Positions 39,614 to 52,493 of a stretch of DNA of 64,000 bases are shown here, piece by piece. Where the stretch lies: assembly GCF_900155885.1 (NCBI RefSeq), contig NZ_FTMB01000001.1:682001-746000 (forward strand). The letters run 5' to 3'. This DNA comes from Rhizobium sp. RU20A (lineage in GTDB: Bacteria > Pseudomonadota > Alphaproteobacteria > Rhizobiales > Rhizobiaceae). Position 1 is the first letter of the stretch. Each line of letters opens with the position of its first letter. The notes beneath the pieces were generated by a model. It ran no database searches. It was not told the origin of the DNA and was given only the letters and a program-made list of their open reading frames with translations. Position numbers and translations under genes: made by a program.

Positions 39614-40474
39614 TCACTGGGGCTCGCCGACCACGACCGAGCGGGCGCGCTTGCCCTTGAAATAGGATTGCACCCAGGGGTCGTCGAAGGCCAGCATGTC
39701 ATCGAGCGTGCCTTCGACCAGCACCTTCTTCTTGCCGAGCACGGCAATGCGGTCGCAGACCGAAAACAGACTGTCGAGATCGTGAGTCACCATGTACACG
39801 GTCAATCCCAGCGTGTCGCGCAATTTGGCGATGAGATCGTCGAACTCGGCGGCGCCGATGGGATCGAGGCCCGAGGTCGGCTCGTCGAGGAAGACGAGGT
39901 CGGGATCGAGCGCCAGGGCCCGGGCGAGCGCCGCGCGCTTGATCATGCCGCCGGAGAGTTCGGAGGGAAACTTGCTCGCCGCTTCCGGCGCAAGGCCGAC
40001 GAGGTCGATCTTCAGCCGCGCCAGTTCGTCCATCATGTCCTGCGGCAGATCGAGATATTCGCGCATCGGCACCTGGATATTCTCCAGCACCGTGAGGGAG
40101 GAAAACAGCGCCCCGTGCTGGAAGAGAACGCCAAGGCGCATATCGAGCTGCAACCGTTCGGCATCGGTCGCGGCATCGTAATCCTTGCCGAGAATCTCGA
40201 TCGTGCCTTCCTTGTGCGGCAGAAGGCGCAGCACCGTGCGCATCAGCACCGACTTGCCCGTTCCGGACGCGCCGACGAAACCGAGGATTTCGCCGCGATA
40301 GACATCAAGATCGAGCTTGTCGAGCACGACGTTGTCGCCGAAAGCGACGGTGAGACCCTTGACGGAGAGGATTGCCTCGCGCTCGTCCTCGTCGCGCGTC
40401 GCCGTGTGTTCCACGCCTTCCGGCGTCTCTATCAGCGCGCCATTCCGGGGGCGCGGGCTGGGTTCGGCGTCCAT
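39614..40474 (-). CDS. mlaF: MCE-system ATPase (MlaF-like)
   Basis: The 286-residue ATPase energises lipid transport. Walker A GASGTGKSV, signature LSGGMIKRAALARALAL, Walker B DLVFLDEPTSGLDP and the H-loop MVTHDLDSLFSVCDRIAVL. Position between mlaE and mlaD fixes the assignment. An N-terminal 35-residue extension (ALIETPEGVEHTATRDEDE) is not typical of MlaF. Confidence 0.92.
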   Translation of the reverse strand: MDAEPSPRPRNGALIETPEGVEHTATRDEDEREAILSVKGLTVAFGDNVVLDKLDLDVYRGEILGFVGASGTGKSVLMRTVLRLLPHKEGTIEILGKDYDAATDAERLQLDMRLGVLFQHGALFSSLTVLENIQVPMREYLDLPQDMMDELARLKIDLVGLAPEAASKFPSELSGGMIKRAALARALALDPDLVFLDEPTSGLDPIGAAEFDDLIAKLRDTLGLTVYMVTHDLDSLFSVCDRIAVLGKKKVLVEGTLDDMLAFDDPWVQSYFKGKRARSVVVGEPQ

Positions 40475-40486
40475 CCGGTCCTCCCT

Positions 40487-41644
40487 TTAAAAATCGATGG
40501 CGGCGTAGAAGATGGCGAAGAGACCATCGACGAGAATGACCACGAAGATGGATTTTACCACCGAGGCCGTGACGTGCTTGCCGAGAGATTCGGCGCTGCC
40601 GCCGACTTTCAAGCCCTCAACGGCCGAAACGACGCCGATGATCAGCGCCATGAACGGCGCCTTGATCATGCCGGCGAGCACCGAGGACATGTCGACCGCC
40701 TCCTGCAGGCGTGACAGGAAGGTCGCGAAGGTGATGCCGGAATAGGCCCAGGAGACCAGCGCGGCGCCGGCAAGCGCGGCAAAATTCGCAAGGATCGTCA
40801 AAAGCGGCAGCGCGATGGTCAGCGCCACGAGACGGGGAAAGACCAGCACGCCGATCGGGGAAAGGCCCATGACCTTCAGCGCATCAACCTCCTCGCGCAT
40901 CTTCATCGAGCCGATTTCCGCCGTGATGGCGCTGCCCGAGCGGCCGGCGATCATGATGGCTGTCAGGAGAACGCCGATTTCGCGCAATTGCAGGATGCCG
41001 ACGAGATCGACGACGAAGACTTCCGCGCCGAAATAGCGCAGCTGGAAGGCGCCCTGCTGGGCAATGATGGCGCCGATGAGGAAGGACATGAGCAGGATGA
41101 TCGGCACGGCCTGCACGCCCATGCGGTCGATCTGGTTGACGATCGCCGCCGGCGAAAGCCCGCTGCCCCGCCCGAGCTTGAGCTGCGCGCCGCGCACCGC
41201 CGAGCCCAGAATATACATGCTGGCAATAAGATCCTGCCAGGAGGACACAACGGCGCGACCGACGGGATCAAGGAGCCGCTGATAGAGCGGAGCCGGCCCG
41301 TTGCCGTCCGTCTTCGGTTCGGGCAGGCGCTCGGGCAGCGCCTCGATGAAATCGGCATAGCGGCGGCTCTCCCCCGCCTCCAGCGTGACGCCGGCCTCGC
41401 TGCCGCCGAGTGCAGCCATCAGGCGCCGGACCAGCCAGGCGCCCGACGTATCGATGCCGGTGATGCCGGAGAGATCGATGACCGCGGCGCCGTCGCGCTG
41501 CGGCACGGATTTCAGCTTCTGCGCCAGGGCGGGCGCCTGCGTGTGTCGCCAGTCGCCGGTCAGCACGAAGCGCGAGACCCCGTCATCGCCGGTCTCGACC
41601 TCGATTCCGGCTAGGACCGGTTCCTGTCTGATCTGTGCCTTCAC
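40487..41644 (-). CDS. mlaE: MCE-system permease with N-terminal STAS domain (MlaE-like)
   Basis: About 385 residues: the first 100 form a STAS-like domain (RDGAAVIDLSGITGIDTSGAWL), the rest a six-span MlaE permease (GLSPAAIVNQIDRMGVQAVP, LREIGVLLTAIMIAGRSGSAITAEIG, MKMREEVDALKVMGLSP, VSAVEGLKVGGSAESLGKH). In E. coli the STAS-like subunit MlaB is separate; here it is fused. It starts the mla operon, transcribed leftward (12-bp gap to mlaF). Confidence 0.92.
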   Translation of the reverse strand: MKAQIRQEPVLAGIEVETGDDGVSRFVLTGDWRHTQAPALAQKLKSVPQRDGAAVIDLSGITGIDTSGAWLVRRLMAALGGSEAGVTLEAGESRRYADFIEALPERLPEPKTDGNGPAPLYQRLLDPVGRAVVSSWQDLIASMYILGSAVRGAQLKLGRGSGLSPAAIVNQIDRMGVQAVPIILLMSFLIGAIIAQQGAFQLRYFGAEVFVVDLVGILQLREIGVLLTAIMIAGRSGSAITAEIGSMKMREEVDALKVMGLSPIGVLVFPRLVALTIALPLLTILANFAALAGAALVSWAYSGITFATFLSRLQEAVDMSSVLAGMIKAPFMALIIGVVSAVEGLKVGGSAESLGKHVTASVVKSIFVVILVDGLFAIFYAAIDF

Positions 41645-41728
41645 GCGCCCCGGACTCGATCTTTCGAAAATAACGACGCCTTAATTAGGTCACCCCTTGC
41701 GAACTGTCATTAGTGCAGGGCGCGCTTT

Positions 41729-42937
41729 TCAGGTCGGAAGTGGAACAGTGTTGCGTCCGGGACGCAATCGCCAGCCGCAAAGCGCCAGCCCGCAGCCGAC
41801 GGCGGCGACGACGGACATCATGTAGAAGGCCTGAACGTGGTAGAGCGCAAAGAGGCTGCCGGACACCAGCGTGAGCAGCGCGGTGAAGGAGCCGTTGTAG
41901 AAGAAATAGAGGCCCTGCGCGGACGCTTCCTGCTGTTCCGCCACGCGCCTGACCAGCATGTTCTGCATGCCGACATGCATGGTGGCGAAGGTGAAGGCGT
42001 GGAAGCATTGCAGCACGAAATAGCCGGGAAAGCCAAGATCGTGCGGAAAGAGGATCCAGCGCAGCACGGCAAGGAAACAGCCGGTGAAGATCATCGTCCA
42101 TAGGCTGAAGCGCAGCAGCAGCGCGCGGGCGAAGATGAAGACCAGAACCTCAGCAAAGACGCCGGCGCTCCACAGCACCGCAATCGCCGTGCCGGAAAAG
42201 CCGATCTCCTGCCAGTAGATGGCCGAGAAGGCAAAGAGCATGGCGTGGCTGCCATTGACGAGGGCAACGCCCAGCATCAGCAATTGCAGGTCGAACTGGC
42301 GCAGCGCCCGCGCTGGCGGGCTGGCAAGGCCGGCAAGCGGTGTGGGCTGGCGCGGCCGACCGACGCGCGGCGCGAGCAAAGCCGTGACGATCATCAGGAA
42401 ACAGCCGACCGCCATCATCGGCAGCACCACGTCACCGCCATGCCGGCCGATCAGAACGCCGCCGACCATGGTCGCGCCGATGAAGGCGAGCGAGCCCCAG
42501 AAGCGCATCCGCCCGTAATCATAGCGCCAGCGCCGGACGCCGGTCAGCGTGATCGCTTCGGTGATCGGCAGATAGGGCGAAAACACCGCCTGGTGCAGGC
42601 CGTAAACGATGAGGATCGCGAGAAAACTGTGGGTGTGGAACAGCGACAGCGCCATGGCGAGCGCGAGGACCGCGGAGACGATCAGCACATGGGCGCGCTC
42701 GCGGATGCGGTCGGCAATGATGCCGGCGACCGGCGCCGTCAGAACACGGATGAACATGGGCAGCCCGAGCAGGATGCCGATCTCGTTATCGCTGAGGGAC
42801 AGGCCGTGCAGCCAGACCGGCAGGAAGGGCATGGCAACGCCGTTGACGATGAGCGGTGCGCAAAAGAGCAGAGCGATGCGGGCCTCGAAAAACCGGGGTG
42901 CATCCTCCCTCGAGACGGCCGGGGAAGCGGGTGTCAT
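41729..42937 (-). CDS. MFS transporter (3-phenylpropionate/HcaT-like)
   Basis: About 402 residues, twelve spans. The signatures ALLFCAPLIVNGVAMPFLPVWL, IGILLGLPMFIRVLTAPVAG and RYDYGRMRFWGSLAFIGATMVGG resemble the PPP/HcaT group of MFS. Substrate unknown. ATG at 42935-42937 (MTPASPAVSREDAPRFF) is preferred; further in-frame starts upstream give a basic tail. Convergent-tandem with the mlaE start region. Confidence 0.83.
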   Translation of the reverse strand: MTPASPAVSREDAPRFFEARIALLFCAPLIVNGVAMPFLPVWLHGLSLSDNEIGILLGLPMFIRVLTAPVAGIIADRIRERAHVLIVSAVLALAMALSLFHTHSFLAILIVYGLHQAVFSPYLPITEAITLTGVRRWRYDYGRMRFWGSLAFIGATMVGGVLIGRHGGDVVLPMMAVGCFLMIVTALLAPRVGRPRQPTPLAGLASPPARALRQFDLQLLMLGVALVNGSHAMLFAFSAIYWQEIGFSGTAIAVLWSAGVFAEVLVFIFARALLLRFSLWTMIFTGCFLAVLRWILFPHDLGFPGYFVLQCFHAFTFATMHVGMQNMLVRRVAEQQEASAQGLYFFYNGSFTALLTLVSGSLFALYHVQAFYMMSVVAAVGCGLALCGWRLRPGRNTVPLPT

Positions 42938-43107
42938 GGCAGATCCGTTGGAAAGTCGACGAATCGATACCATGCGTCGGGCCGGGGCGGGAAGAACGCA
43001 CCCGATCACGATCGCGCATCAGGCCTCAGGGTTGCAAAAATGTCTCAGACCTGCGGCCCGCGCGGAGCCGGCTTTGTCCGCGCTCGGCCATGCGGTGGCC
43101 GCGGCGC

Positions 43108-43959
43108 TCAGGCCGCCGGACGGGCGAGAATACCGGACAGAAGACGTTCGGTGGTGCGGGCCTCTTCGGCATCGTTCTCGCTGACGGGCTGGGCGGCGCC
43201 GGCCTGCTGCCAGGTCAAAAGCTCCATCGTGCCGTCCTTATGCTCGACGACGGCCGTGCAGCTTTCGACCCAGTCACCGGTGTTGATGTAGCGGATGCCC
43301 TCGATATCGGCGATCACGGCATGGTGGATATGGCCGCAGATGACGCCGTCGGCGCCGGCTTCGCGCGCCTCCTCGGCCACCACTTTCTGGAACTCGCCGA
43401 TGAAGTTGACGGCGTGCTTGACCTGCAGCTTGGCCCAGGCCGAGAACGACCAGTAGCCGAGGCCGAGACGGCGGCGAATGGCGGCGAGCACGACGTTGAT
43501 GGCGATGGCCGCATCATAGGCCCAGTCGCCGAGATAGGCGAGCAGGCGTGCATTGCGCACCACGACGTCGAACTGGTCGCCATGCAGCACGAGATAGCGG
43601 CGCCCGTCGGCGGCAATGTGCATGTGCCGGTCGGCCACTTCGATGCCGCCGAAATGGGTTCCGGGGAAATCGCGCAGGAACTCGTCGTGATTGCCGGGGA
43701 TGTAGATGATGCGAGCGCCCTTGCGCGCCTTGCGCAGCAGTTTCTGCACCACGTCGTTGCAGCCCTGCGGCCAATACCAGGAGCGCTTCAGCCGCCAGCC
43801 ATCGACGATGTCGCCGACGAGAATGATCGTCTCAGCCTCGTAATGGCGCAGGAAATCGAGAAGATAATCGGTGCGGGCCGCCTTCGATCCGAGATGCACG
43901 TCGGAAATAAAGAGGGTGCGGACCTTGCGGGGCTCCGTCTGTGTGCTCTTGCCGGTCAT
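43108..43959 (-). CDS. LpxH/UDP-2,3-diacylglucosamine diphosphatase-like metallophosphoesterase
   Basis: About 283 residues of the calcineurin-type fold. Motifs are FISDVHLGSKAAR (DxH), IILVGDIVDGW (GDxxD), YIPGNHDEFL (GNHD), VLHGDQFDVVVRN (GDxxD-like), CGHIHHAVI (GHxH). Membership of the LpxH/LpxI-like group fits lipid A synthesis; other members of the group act on other diphosphates. ATG at 43957-43959 follows GGGAGG. Divergent from malic enzyme. Confidence 0.84.
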   Translation of the reverse strand: MTGKSTQTEPRKVRTLFISDVHLGSKAARTDYLLDFLRHYEAETIILVGDIVDGWRLKRSWYWPQGCNDVVQKLLRKARKGARIIYIPGNHDEFLRDFPGTHFGGIEVADRHMHIAADGRRYLVLHGDQFDVVVRNARLLAYLGDWAYDAAIAINVVLAAIRRRLGLGYWSFSAWAKLQVKHAVNFIGEFQKVVAEEAREAGADGVICGHIHHAVIADIEGIRYINTGDWVESCTAVVEHKDGTMELLTWQQAGAAQPVSENDAEEARTTERLLSGILARPAA

Positions 43960-44165
43960 GGTGCCTCCCGCGTGGTTCTGGCTCTTCGACTGCCCGCAGT
44001 GAAAAACAGAATCGTGTTTCAGCGTTATGACATCCGGCGGGGAAAGCGCATGCATGGCTCGGCGCCGAGCCATGCAAGGCGTCAATCTGTACCTTCGTCG
44101 CAATTCATGCCAGAAGGGCCGCGCCTGAAACATCATTTGAAACATCAGCAGGGAGAGCGAGCACG

Positions 44166-46475
<2,310 letters not shown>

Positions 46476-46635
46476 CCGACCCGGCCGGGCGCACCGCGCG
46501 TCCGGCCGCCCCCTTTTGTCGAAAACGGCAGATCCCCCGCCGCCGACATGGTCAGGCCGGCGCAAGCCTCGCATGGTGTCTCAGCCCTTCAATGGGCGCC
46601 TTACAGGCGCGCGCACGGCATGGGGATGGGACAGC

Positions 46636-47352
46636 ATGGCCGCTACCGACGCTTTCGAAACGCTGCTTGCCTATCTCGAAACCAGCGATGTCATCGACAT
46701 CAACAGGTTCTTTGCGCTGATGCGCCGCCATTACGGCTTCAGCGATCTCCTGTTCGTGGATGCTGACAGGCGTGGCGGCGCCTTTTTCGCCCGGGTGACG
46801 GAGGGTACCCACACGCGCGCCCGCACCGGCCCCTGCTTCGGCGCGGAGGGCCGCATCGAGGACCGCGCGCTGGACATGGCGCTCCGCAGCTTTCGCCCGC
46901 TCGACTATGATTTCGTGCGGCGCAGCGCAGGCGCCAATGCCTATCTCACCGTCGATGTCGCCGCCGACAACCGTCCGCTGCAGGGCATTGCCCTGCCGTT
47001 GAAGACCGGGACGGGACGCGCCGCCGTGCTGATCCTCGAAACCGGGATGGCGGTGGCTGAGTGGCGCCTTTTCCTGCACACCCATCTGCGCGACCTGCAA
47101 TTCATCGCCAGCCTCTTCCACGCCGCCATTGCCGACCGCAAGGCGGGCACGCGAGAGCAGAGCGAACGCCACGCGTTGACGCCACGGGAAACGGCAGCGC
47201 TCGAAGGGGCACGCTCCGGCAAGAGCGGAGCCGTGATGGCGCGGGAGCTCGGCGTTACCGAGACCATGGCCCGCTTCTTCCTCGACAACGGTCGGCGCAA
47301 GGCGCCGAACCTTGCCGGATCATCAACGGGACCGGACGCCCGCGCCGCCTGA
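46636..47352 (+). CDS. LuxR-type regulator with weak autoinducer-binding domain
   Basis: About 238 residues. The N-terminal part (LAYLETSDVIDINRFFALMRRHYGF, FVRRSAGANAYLTVD) resembles an autoinducer-binding/PAS-like fold, and the C-terminal HTH reads ALTPRETAALEGARSGKSGA and VMARELGVTETMARFFLDN, a LuxR-type helix-turn-helix. The canonical acyl-HSL-contact residues are not evident and no luxI lies nearby, so its ligand is unknown. ATG 46636 is taken; in-frame starts at 46573 (ATG) and 46516 (TTG) exist. 160 bp after malic enzyme. Confidence 0.6.
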   Translation: MAATDAFETLLAYLETSDVIDINRFFALMRRHYGFSDLLFVDADRRGGAFFARVTEGTHTRARTGPCFGAEGRIEDRALDMALRSFRPLDYDFVRRSAGANAYLTVDVAADNRPLQGIALPLKTGTGRAAVLILETGMAVAEWRLFLHTHLRDLQFIASLFHAAIADRKAGTREQSERHALTPRETAALEGARSGKSGAVMARELGVTETMARFFLDNGRRKAPNLAGSSTGPDARAA

Positions 47353-47523
47353 TTGGGCGCGGGTCGCGCCCCGCCTGATCGGGCGGGGACAGGGCGCGTT
47401 AACGCAAATCGGCACCCGGCGTTGCCAGCGCCGGTGTGGACGCTATGATAAGGGCTCATGGGATGGTCACGCCCGACTGCGGTCGTCCCCGATCTTTCGT
47501 TGTCCCTTGCAAGGTGTTTCGCC

Positions 47524-48627
47524 GTGATCGCCGCGCCGCGTATCGCCCTCGTCCTCGTTTCGCTTCTGTCGACCGCCGCGGCGGCGAACGCGACATCGGC
47601 CGTTTGCGACCGGCTGCAGGCCAAGCTTGCCGGCCTGCCGCAGGTCGTCAGCAATGAAATCCTCGGCAATCAGGGGGGATCGGCGCTGAGCGAAACGGCC
47701 GGCGGCCTGTCGCGGGTCAACCTCGATCTCAGGAATGCCCGCATCGAACTGCGCCGCCTCGGCTGCTCCTCGGGCAGCATCATCGTCGTCGGCGGTCCGA
47801 ACGAGGCGGCCTGCACGGCGCTCGAAGGCCGCATAGCCGACCTTGAAAACGATCTCGGGGCTTTGCGCGAACGGCGCCGCGCCTCGACCGGCATGAATGT
47901 CGAGACGACGCGCAGCCTCATTCTGGCAGCGCTGTCGACAAATGGCTGCACGCGCGAGACGGAAACGGTGATCGAAGCCTCGTCCACGGCGTCGACGGAG
48001 CCGCGCAACATCCTGAAAGACCTGCCGGAGATCGACGAGAACCTGCCCTTCATCGGCGGCAGCCAATCGAGCGTCCTGACCCTGCCTGGCCAGTCCAACG
48101 GTCCCTATCGCACCATGTGCGTGCGCACCTGCGACGGCGCCTTCTTCCCGATCACCTCGAATGCGACGCCGGCCGATTTCGGCCGCGATGCGGCGGCCTG
48201 TGCCGCCCGCTGCCCGGGGGCCCAGACCGAACTCTACTATCACAATCTGACGACCGAGGAGAGCGACCAGATGGTGTCGGCAGCGACCGGCCGGCCCTAT
48301 CTGGACCTGCCGAGCGCCTTCGCCTACCGCACCCGCGACCGGGCCGGCGCCGCCCAGTGCGGCTGCCGCCTGCCGGAGGCGGCAACGCTCGATACCGGCG
48401 CCAGGACGAGCGGCGACGGCGCGACAAACGCGTCCACGCCCGCGCAATCAACGCCCCTGCCCGGCCTCAGCGAGACGCCGCTGCGCGCCACCACCCAGTA
48501 CGAACGCCCCTACCGGCCCAACGACAAGCGCGTGCGCCACGTCGGCCCGACCTTCCTGCCCCCCGAAGAATCCCGCATCGACCTGCGCCACCCCGCCGGG
48601 CCGGGATATCAGCCCGTGCAGAATTGA
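47524..48627 (+). CDS. DUF2865 periplasmic protein
   Basis: About 367 residues, secreted: GTG at 47524 gives IAAPRIALVLVSLLSTAAAANA as signal peptide (AAGGTG ribosome site 7 bases before). ATG 47458 is an alternative with a longer n-region. Core family features: CTRETETV, FLPEE-type C-terminus VRHVGPTFLPPEESRID and the cysteine-rich MCVRTCDGAFFPI...CAARCPGAQTELYYH. Restricted to Rhizobiales; function unknown, thought to be an envelope protein. It stands alone. Confidence 0.8.
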   Translation: MIAAPRIALVLVSLLSTAAAANATSAVCDRLQAKLAGLPQVVSNEILGNQGGSALSETAGGLSRVNLDLRNARIELRRLGCSSGSIIVVGGPNEAACTALEGRIADLENDLGALRERRRASTGMNVETTRSLILAALSTNGCTRETETVIEASSTASTEPRNILKDLPEIDENLPFIGGSQSSVLTLPGQSNGPYRTMCVRTCDGAFFPITSNATPADFGRDAAACAARCPGAQTELYYHNLTTEESDQMVSAATGRPYLDLPSAFAYRTRDRAGAAQCGCRLPEAATLDTGARTSGDGATNASTPAQSTPLPGLSETPLRATTQYERPYRPNDKRVRHVGPTFLPPEESRIDLRHPAGPGYQPVQN

Positions 48628-48709
48628 GGGATAAGGGTCCGTGCGCGTGACGCGTATTTGTGGAAGTGGTTGTTGCGCGCTATCATGGCCGTGCAGCGGA
48701 GTGACGCAG

Positions 48710-49036
48710 ATGACGTCAGAGACGATCAGCCTCGATTTTTTAGCACGGCAGGCAAAAGCGCAACTCGATGACATGCGGTTGCTGCGACAGGAAATGGCTG
48801 GCCTTCGTCAGGAGATGGCCGGCATGATGCGATTGATGACGGCGAATTACGACCTTGTCCGGCGGGTCGAGCGGCGCGAGAGCGAACTTCGCGACGACAT
48901 CGAGCTCATGGTAAAAATGGAACTGGGCGGCTCGCTCGCCAACATCCAGACCGCAATCGAAACCTCGCTTGCCCGCATCGAGAAGCAGGTCGGCGATGTC
49001 GGGGACCGTGTCAGCGCACTCGAAGACAGGCCGTGA
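48710..49036 (+). CDS. Small coiled-coil protein
   Basis: A 108-residue soluble protein without signal or membrane span. The middle and C-terminus are heptad-rich (MRLLRQEMAGLRQEMAGMMR, LANIQTAIETSLARIEKQV), so a coiled coil is likely. No family recognised. ATG 48710 follows GGAGTGACGC. 82 bp after the DUF2865 gene; expression with it is possible. Confidence 0.6.
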   Translation: MTSETISLDFLARQAKAQLDDMRLLRQEMAGLRQEMAGMMRLMTANYDLVRRVERRESELRDDIELMVKMELGGSLANIQTAIETSLARIEKQVGDVGDRVSALEDRP

Positions 49037-49090
49037 CGGCAAGCCGCGCAGACGAAACAGCGCTTGGAAGTTGGCGTTGCATGTCTCGCT

Positions 49091-50167
<1,077 letters not shown>

Positions 50168-50328
50168 TCATCCAGCACCCTCGCCTTCCCGAAGCTTCCG
50201 TTTCAGTGGCTTGCGACGAAACGCCGACGTTTCGCCTGAGGGTCTGGCCCCGCTGACAGCGTTGGGCACGTTCCGGATTTTCACCGGATTCCCGATTCTC
50301 CCCGGCACGACACCGGGGCACCTGACGG
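50168..50328 (-). promoter_or_regulatory. Cobalamin (B12) riboswitch upstream of bluB
   Basis: On the minus strand the fold elements run in order: GTCAGGTGCC start, GGGAATCCGGTGAAAATCCGG (the P2/P3 region with the GGTGnAAnnCC core), TGTCAGCGGGG, then the B12 box GCCACTG (50204-50210) and the closing GGGAAGG. In rhizobia such riboswitches shut off B12 genes when the cofactor is plentiful. Boundaries are approximate. It lies between nadE and bluB, so it acts on bluB. Confidence 0.88.
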
Positions 50329-50395
50329 ACGGGACTTGACCATGACCGCCGGCGCTTTGCAAGAGGGGCGCGCGGCGGCCCTTGCTGCCTGGCGC

Positions 50396-52117
50396 TCAGC
50401 GATCGCGGAAGCGGTTGGTGATAGGATAGCGGCGGTCGCGGCCGAAATTCTTGCGGGTGATCTTCACCCCCGGCGCCGACTGGCGGCGCTTGTATTCGGC
50501 GATGTAGAGCAGATGCTCGATGCGGTGCACCGTTGCCCCATCGTGGCCGCGCGCCACGATCTCCTCCGTGCCCATCTCGCGCTCGACGAGGCATTCGAGG
50601 ATATCGTCGAGCACCGGATAGGGCGGGAGCGAATCCTGGTCGGTCTGGTTGGGGCGAAGCTCGGCCGACGGCGCCTTGTCGATGATGTTGACCGGAATGA
50701 CCTCGCCGGATGGACCGAGCCCTCCGGCCGGCACCGCGCCGTTGCGCCAGCGCGAGAGCCCGTAGACCTGCATCTTGTAAAGGTCCTTGATCGGGTTGAA
50801 GCCGCCGTTCATGTCGCCGTAGAGCGTGGCATAGCCGACCGACATTTCCGACTTGTTGCCCGTCGTCACCACCATGGATCCGAACTTGTTGGAGACGGCC
50901 ATGAGGATGACGCCGCGGGTGCGGCTCTGCAGGTTTTCTTCCGTGATGCCCTCTTCGGTTCCTTCGAAGAGGTCGGAGAGCGCCGACGAGAAGGCATCGA
51001 CCGGCTCGCCGATCGGCACCGTGTCGTAGCGCACGCCAAGCGCTTTCGCGCAGGCTTCCGCATCCTTGAAGGAGTCCGACGAGGTGTAGCGGTAGGGCAG
51101 CATGATGGTGCGCACCCGCTCCGCCCCCAGCGCATCGACGGCGAGCGCCGTGCAGATGGCCGAATCGATGCCGCCGGAAAGGCCGAGCACGACGGACTTG
51201 AAGCCGTTCTTGTTGACGTAATCGCGAAGGCCCAGCATGCAGGCCGTGTAATCGGCCTCCTCCGCCTGCGGGATATTTGCGATCTCACCCTTCGCGCAGG
51301 CCCAGCCCTCGCCGGTGCGGGCCCAATCGGTAAAGGCGACGCAGGGTTCGAACTGCGGCAGCTGGAAAGCCAGGCTCTTGTCAGCGTTGAACGCGAAGCT
51401 GGCGCCGTCGAAGACGAGTTCGTCCTGCCCGCCGAGCTGGTTGGCGTAGACGATCGGCAGGCCGCTCTCGATCACCTGACGCAGCACGACTTGATAGCGC
51501 ACATCCATCTTGCCGCGATAATAGGGCGATCCGTTCGGGACCAGCAGGATTTCGGCGCCCGCCTCCGAGAGGGTCTCGCAGATGCCGGCGTCGTTCCAGA
51601 TTTCCTCGCAGATCGGTACGCCGATGCGCACGCCACGAAAATCGACGGGACCGGTGATGGTGCCCTCGACGAAGACGCGCTTTTCGTCGAATTCGCCGTA
51701 GTTCGGCAGATCGACCTTGTCGCGCAGCGCAAGGATGCGGCCGCCGTCGATGATGGCCGCGCTGTTGTGCCGGACGGCCTCCCCCCCTCTTGGTTCACCT
51801 TGCCGCGGCAGGCCGATGATGACGCCCGGGCCGCCATCGGCCGTATCGGCCGTGAGCGCCTCCAGCGCGGCCCAGCAGGCCTTCAGGAAGGCCGGCTTCA
51901 GGACGAGGTCTTCCGGCGGATAGCCGGAGAGGAAGAGTTCGGTGAAAAGCACGAGCTCGGCGCCGCCTGCAGCGGCCTGCGCACGCGCCTTGCGCGCCAG
52001 CGCCAGATTGCCGGCGATATCCCCGACCGTCGGATTGAGCTGGGCGATCGCGATGCGGAGCGTATCGCGCGCGCCGGTCCGGGGCGCGGAAGCGGCGGGA
52101 GAAGCGGAAGCGGTCAT
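50396..52117 (-). CDS. nadE: Glutamine-dependent NAD+ synthetase
   Basis: Amidates NaAD to NAD+. The 573-residue protein has an N-terminal nitrilase-type glutaminase (FTELFLSGYPPEDLV with the Glu, KVDLPNYGEFDEKR with the Lys, VPICEEIWND with the catalytic Cys) and a C-terminal synthetase (VLGLSGGIDSAICTALAVDAL P-loop, VTTGNKSEMSVGYATLYGD). ATG 52115-52117 has AGAGGG before it; a longer frame to 52162 is unlikely. Upstream lies the divergent PHO-box region. Confidence 0.97.
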   Translation of the reverse strand: MTASASPAASAPRTGARDTLRIAIAQLNPTVGDIAGNLALARKARAQAAAGGAELVLFTELFLSGYPPEDLVLKPAFLKACWAALEALTADTADGGPGVIIGLPRQGEPRGGEAVRHNSAAIIDGGRILALRDKVDLPNYGEFDEKRVFVEGTITGPVDFRGVRIGVPICEEIWNDAGICETLSEAGAEILLVPNGSPYYRGKMDVRYQVVLRQVIESGLPIVYANQLGGQDELVFDGASFAFNADKSLAFQLPQFEPCVAFTDWARTGEGWACAKGEIANIPQAEEADYTACMLGLRDYVNKNGFKSVVLGLSGGIDSAICTALAVDALGAERVRTIMLPYRYTSSDSFKDAEACAKALGVRYDTVPIGEPVDAFSSALSDLFEGTEEGITEENLQSRTRGVILMAVSNKFGSMVVTTGNKSEMSVGYATLYGDMNGGFNPIKDLYKMQVYGLSRWRNGAVPAGGLGPSGEVIPVNIIDKAPSAELRPNQTDQDSLPPYPVLDDILECLVEREMGTEEIVARGHDGATVHRIEHLLYIAEYKRRQSAPGVKITRKNFGRDRRYPITNRFRDR

Positions 52118-52364
52118 GGGCGTGCCCTCTTGGTCGGGATAGCGGTCCGTTCGAGCTGCCATTTAGAGCATTTGCCTGAAAAACGAAATGCTTCTCGGCA
52201 CTTCGGCTTTGCAAAAGAGGACGAAGATGACGTCCTACCGTCCCCGCCTCGCGGTGGTGACAGGCCAGCGCACGCGGATGGCAGTGCGCAAGAGATCGGT
52301 GCAGCCGGCAAGACCATCGGGGATTGGCCGGGGTAAGCCTTGACTTATTCATCCAGCATTCAAC

Positions 52365-52415
52365 ATGACATTTGTATGACAGTGCCATGACACTGGCGCG
52401 ACACCCGGATGACAG
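52365..52415. promoter_or_regulatory. Array of five PHO-box half-sites
   Basis: On the minus strand five 7-base half-sites recur every 11 bases: CTGTCAT, GTGTCGC, GTGTCAT, CTGTCAT and ATGTCAT, with 4-base spacers. This is the PhoB consensus CTGTCAT-N4-CTGTCAT. The array is in the 376-bp region between divergent nadE and the phosphoglycerol transferase gene, 79 bp before the latter's TTG. Half-site orientation points toward nadE, so which gene it drives is open. The rest of this region shows no gene. Confidence 0.7.
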
Positions 52416-52493
52416 CTTCGCTGTCGCATGCCGGCCACGCGAAACGGCAGGATTGGTGAAGGCCGCCATGCCGCAGACAGACTGGAGACAAGC

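Noticed and set aside
41745..41775. GGAAC near 41747 as an EcfG promoter
   Set aside because: It lies inside the MFS gene end and the distal element reads CGCA, not CGTT.
52114..52317. A 67-codon minus frame overlapping the nadE start by ATGA
   Set aside because: Low-complexity and cysteine/serine-biased; no ribosome site; overlap looks accidental.
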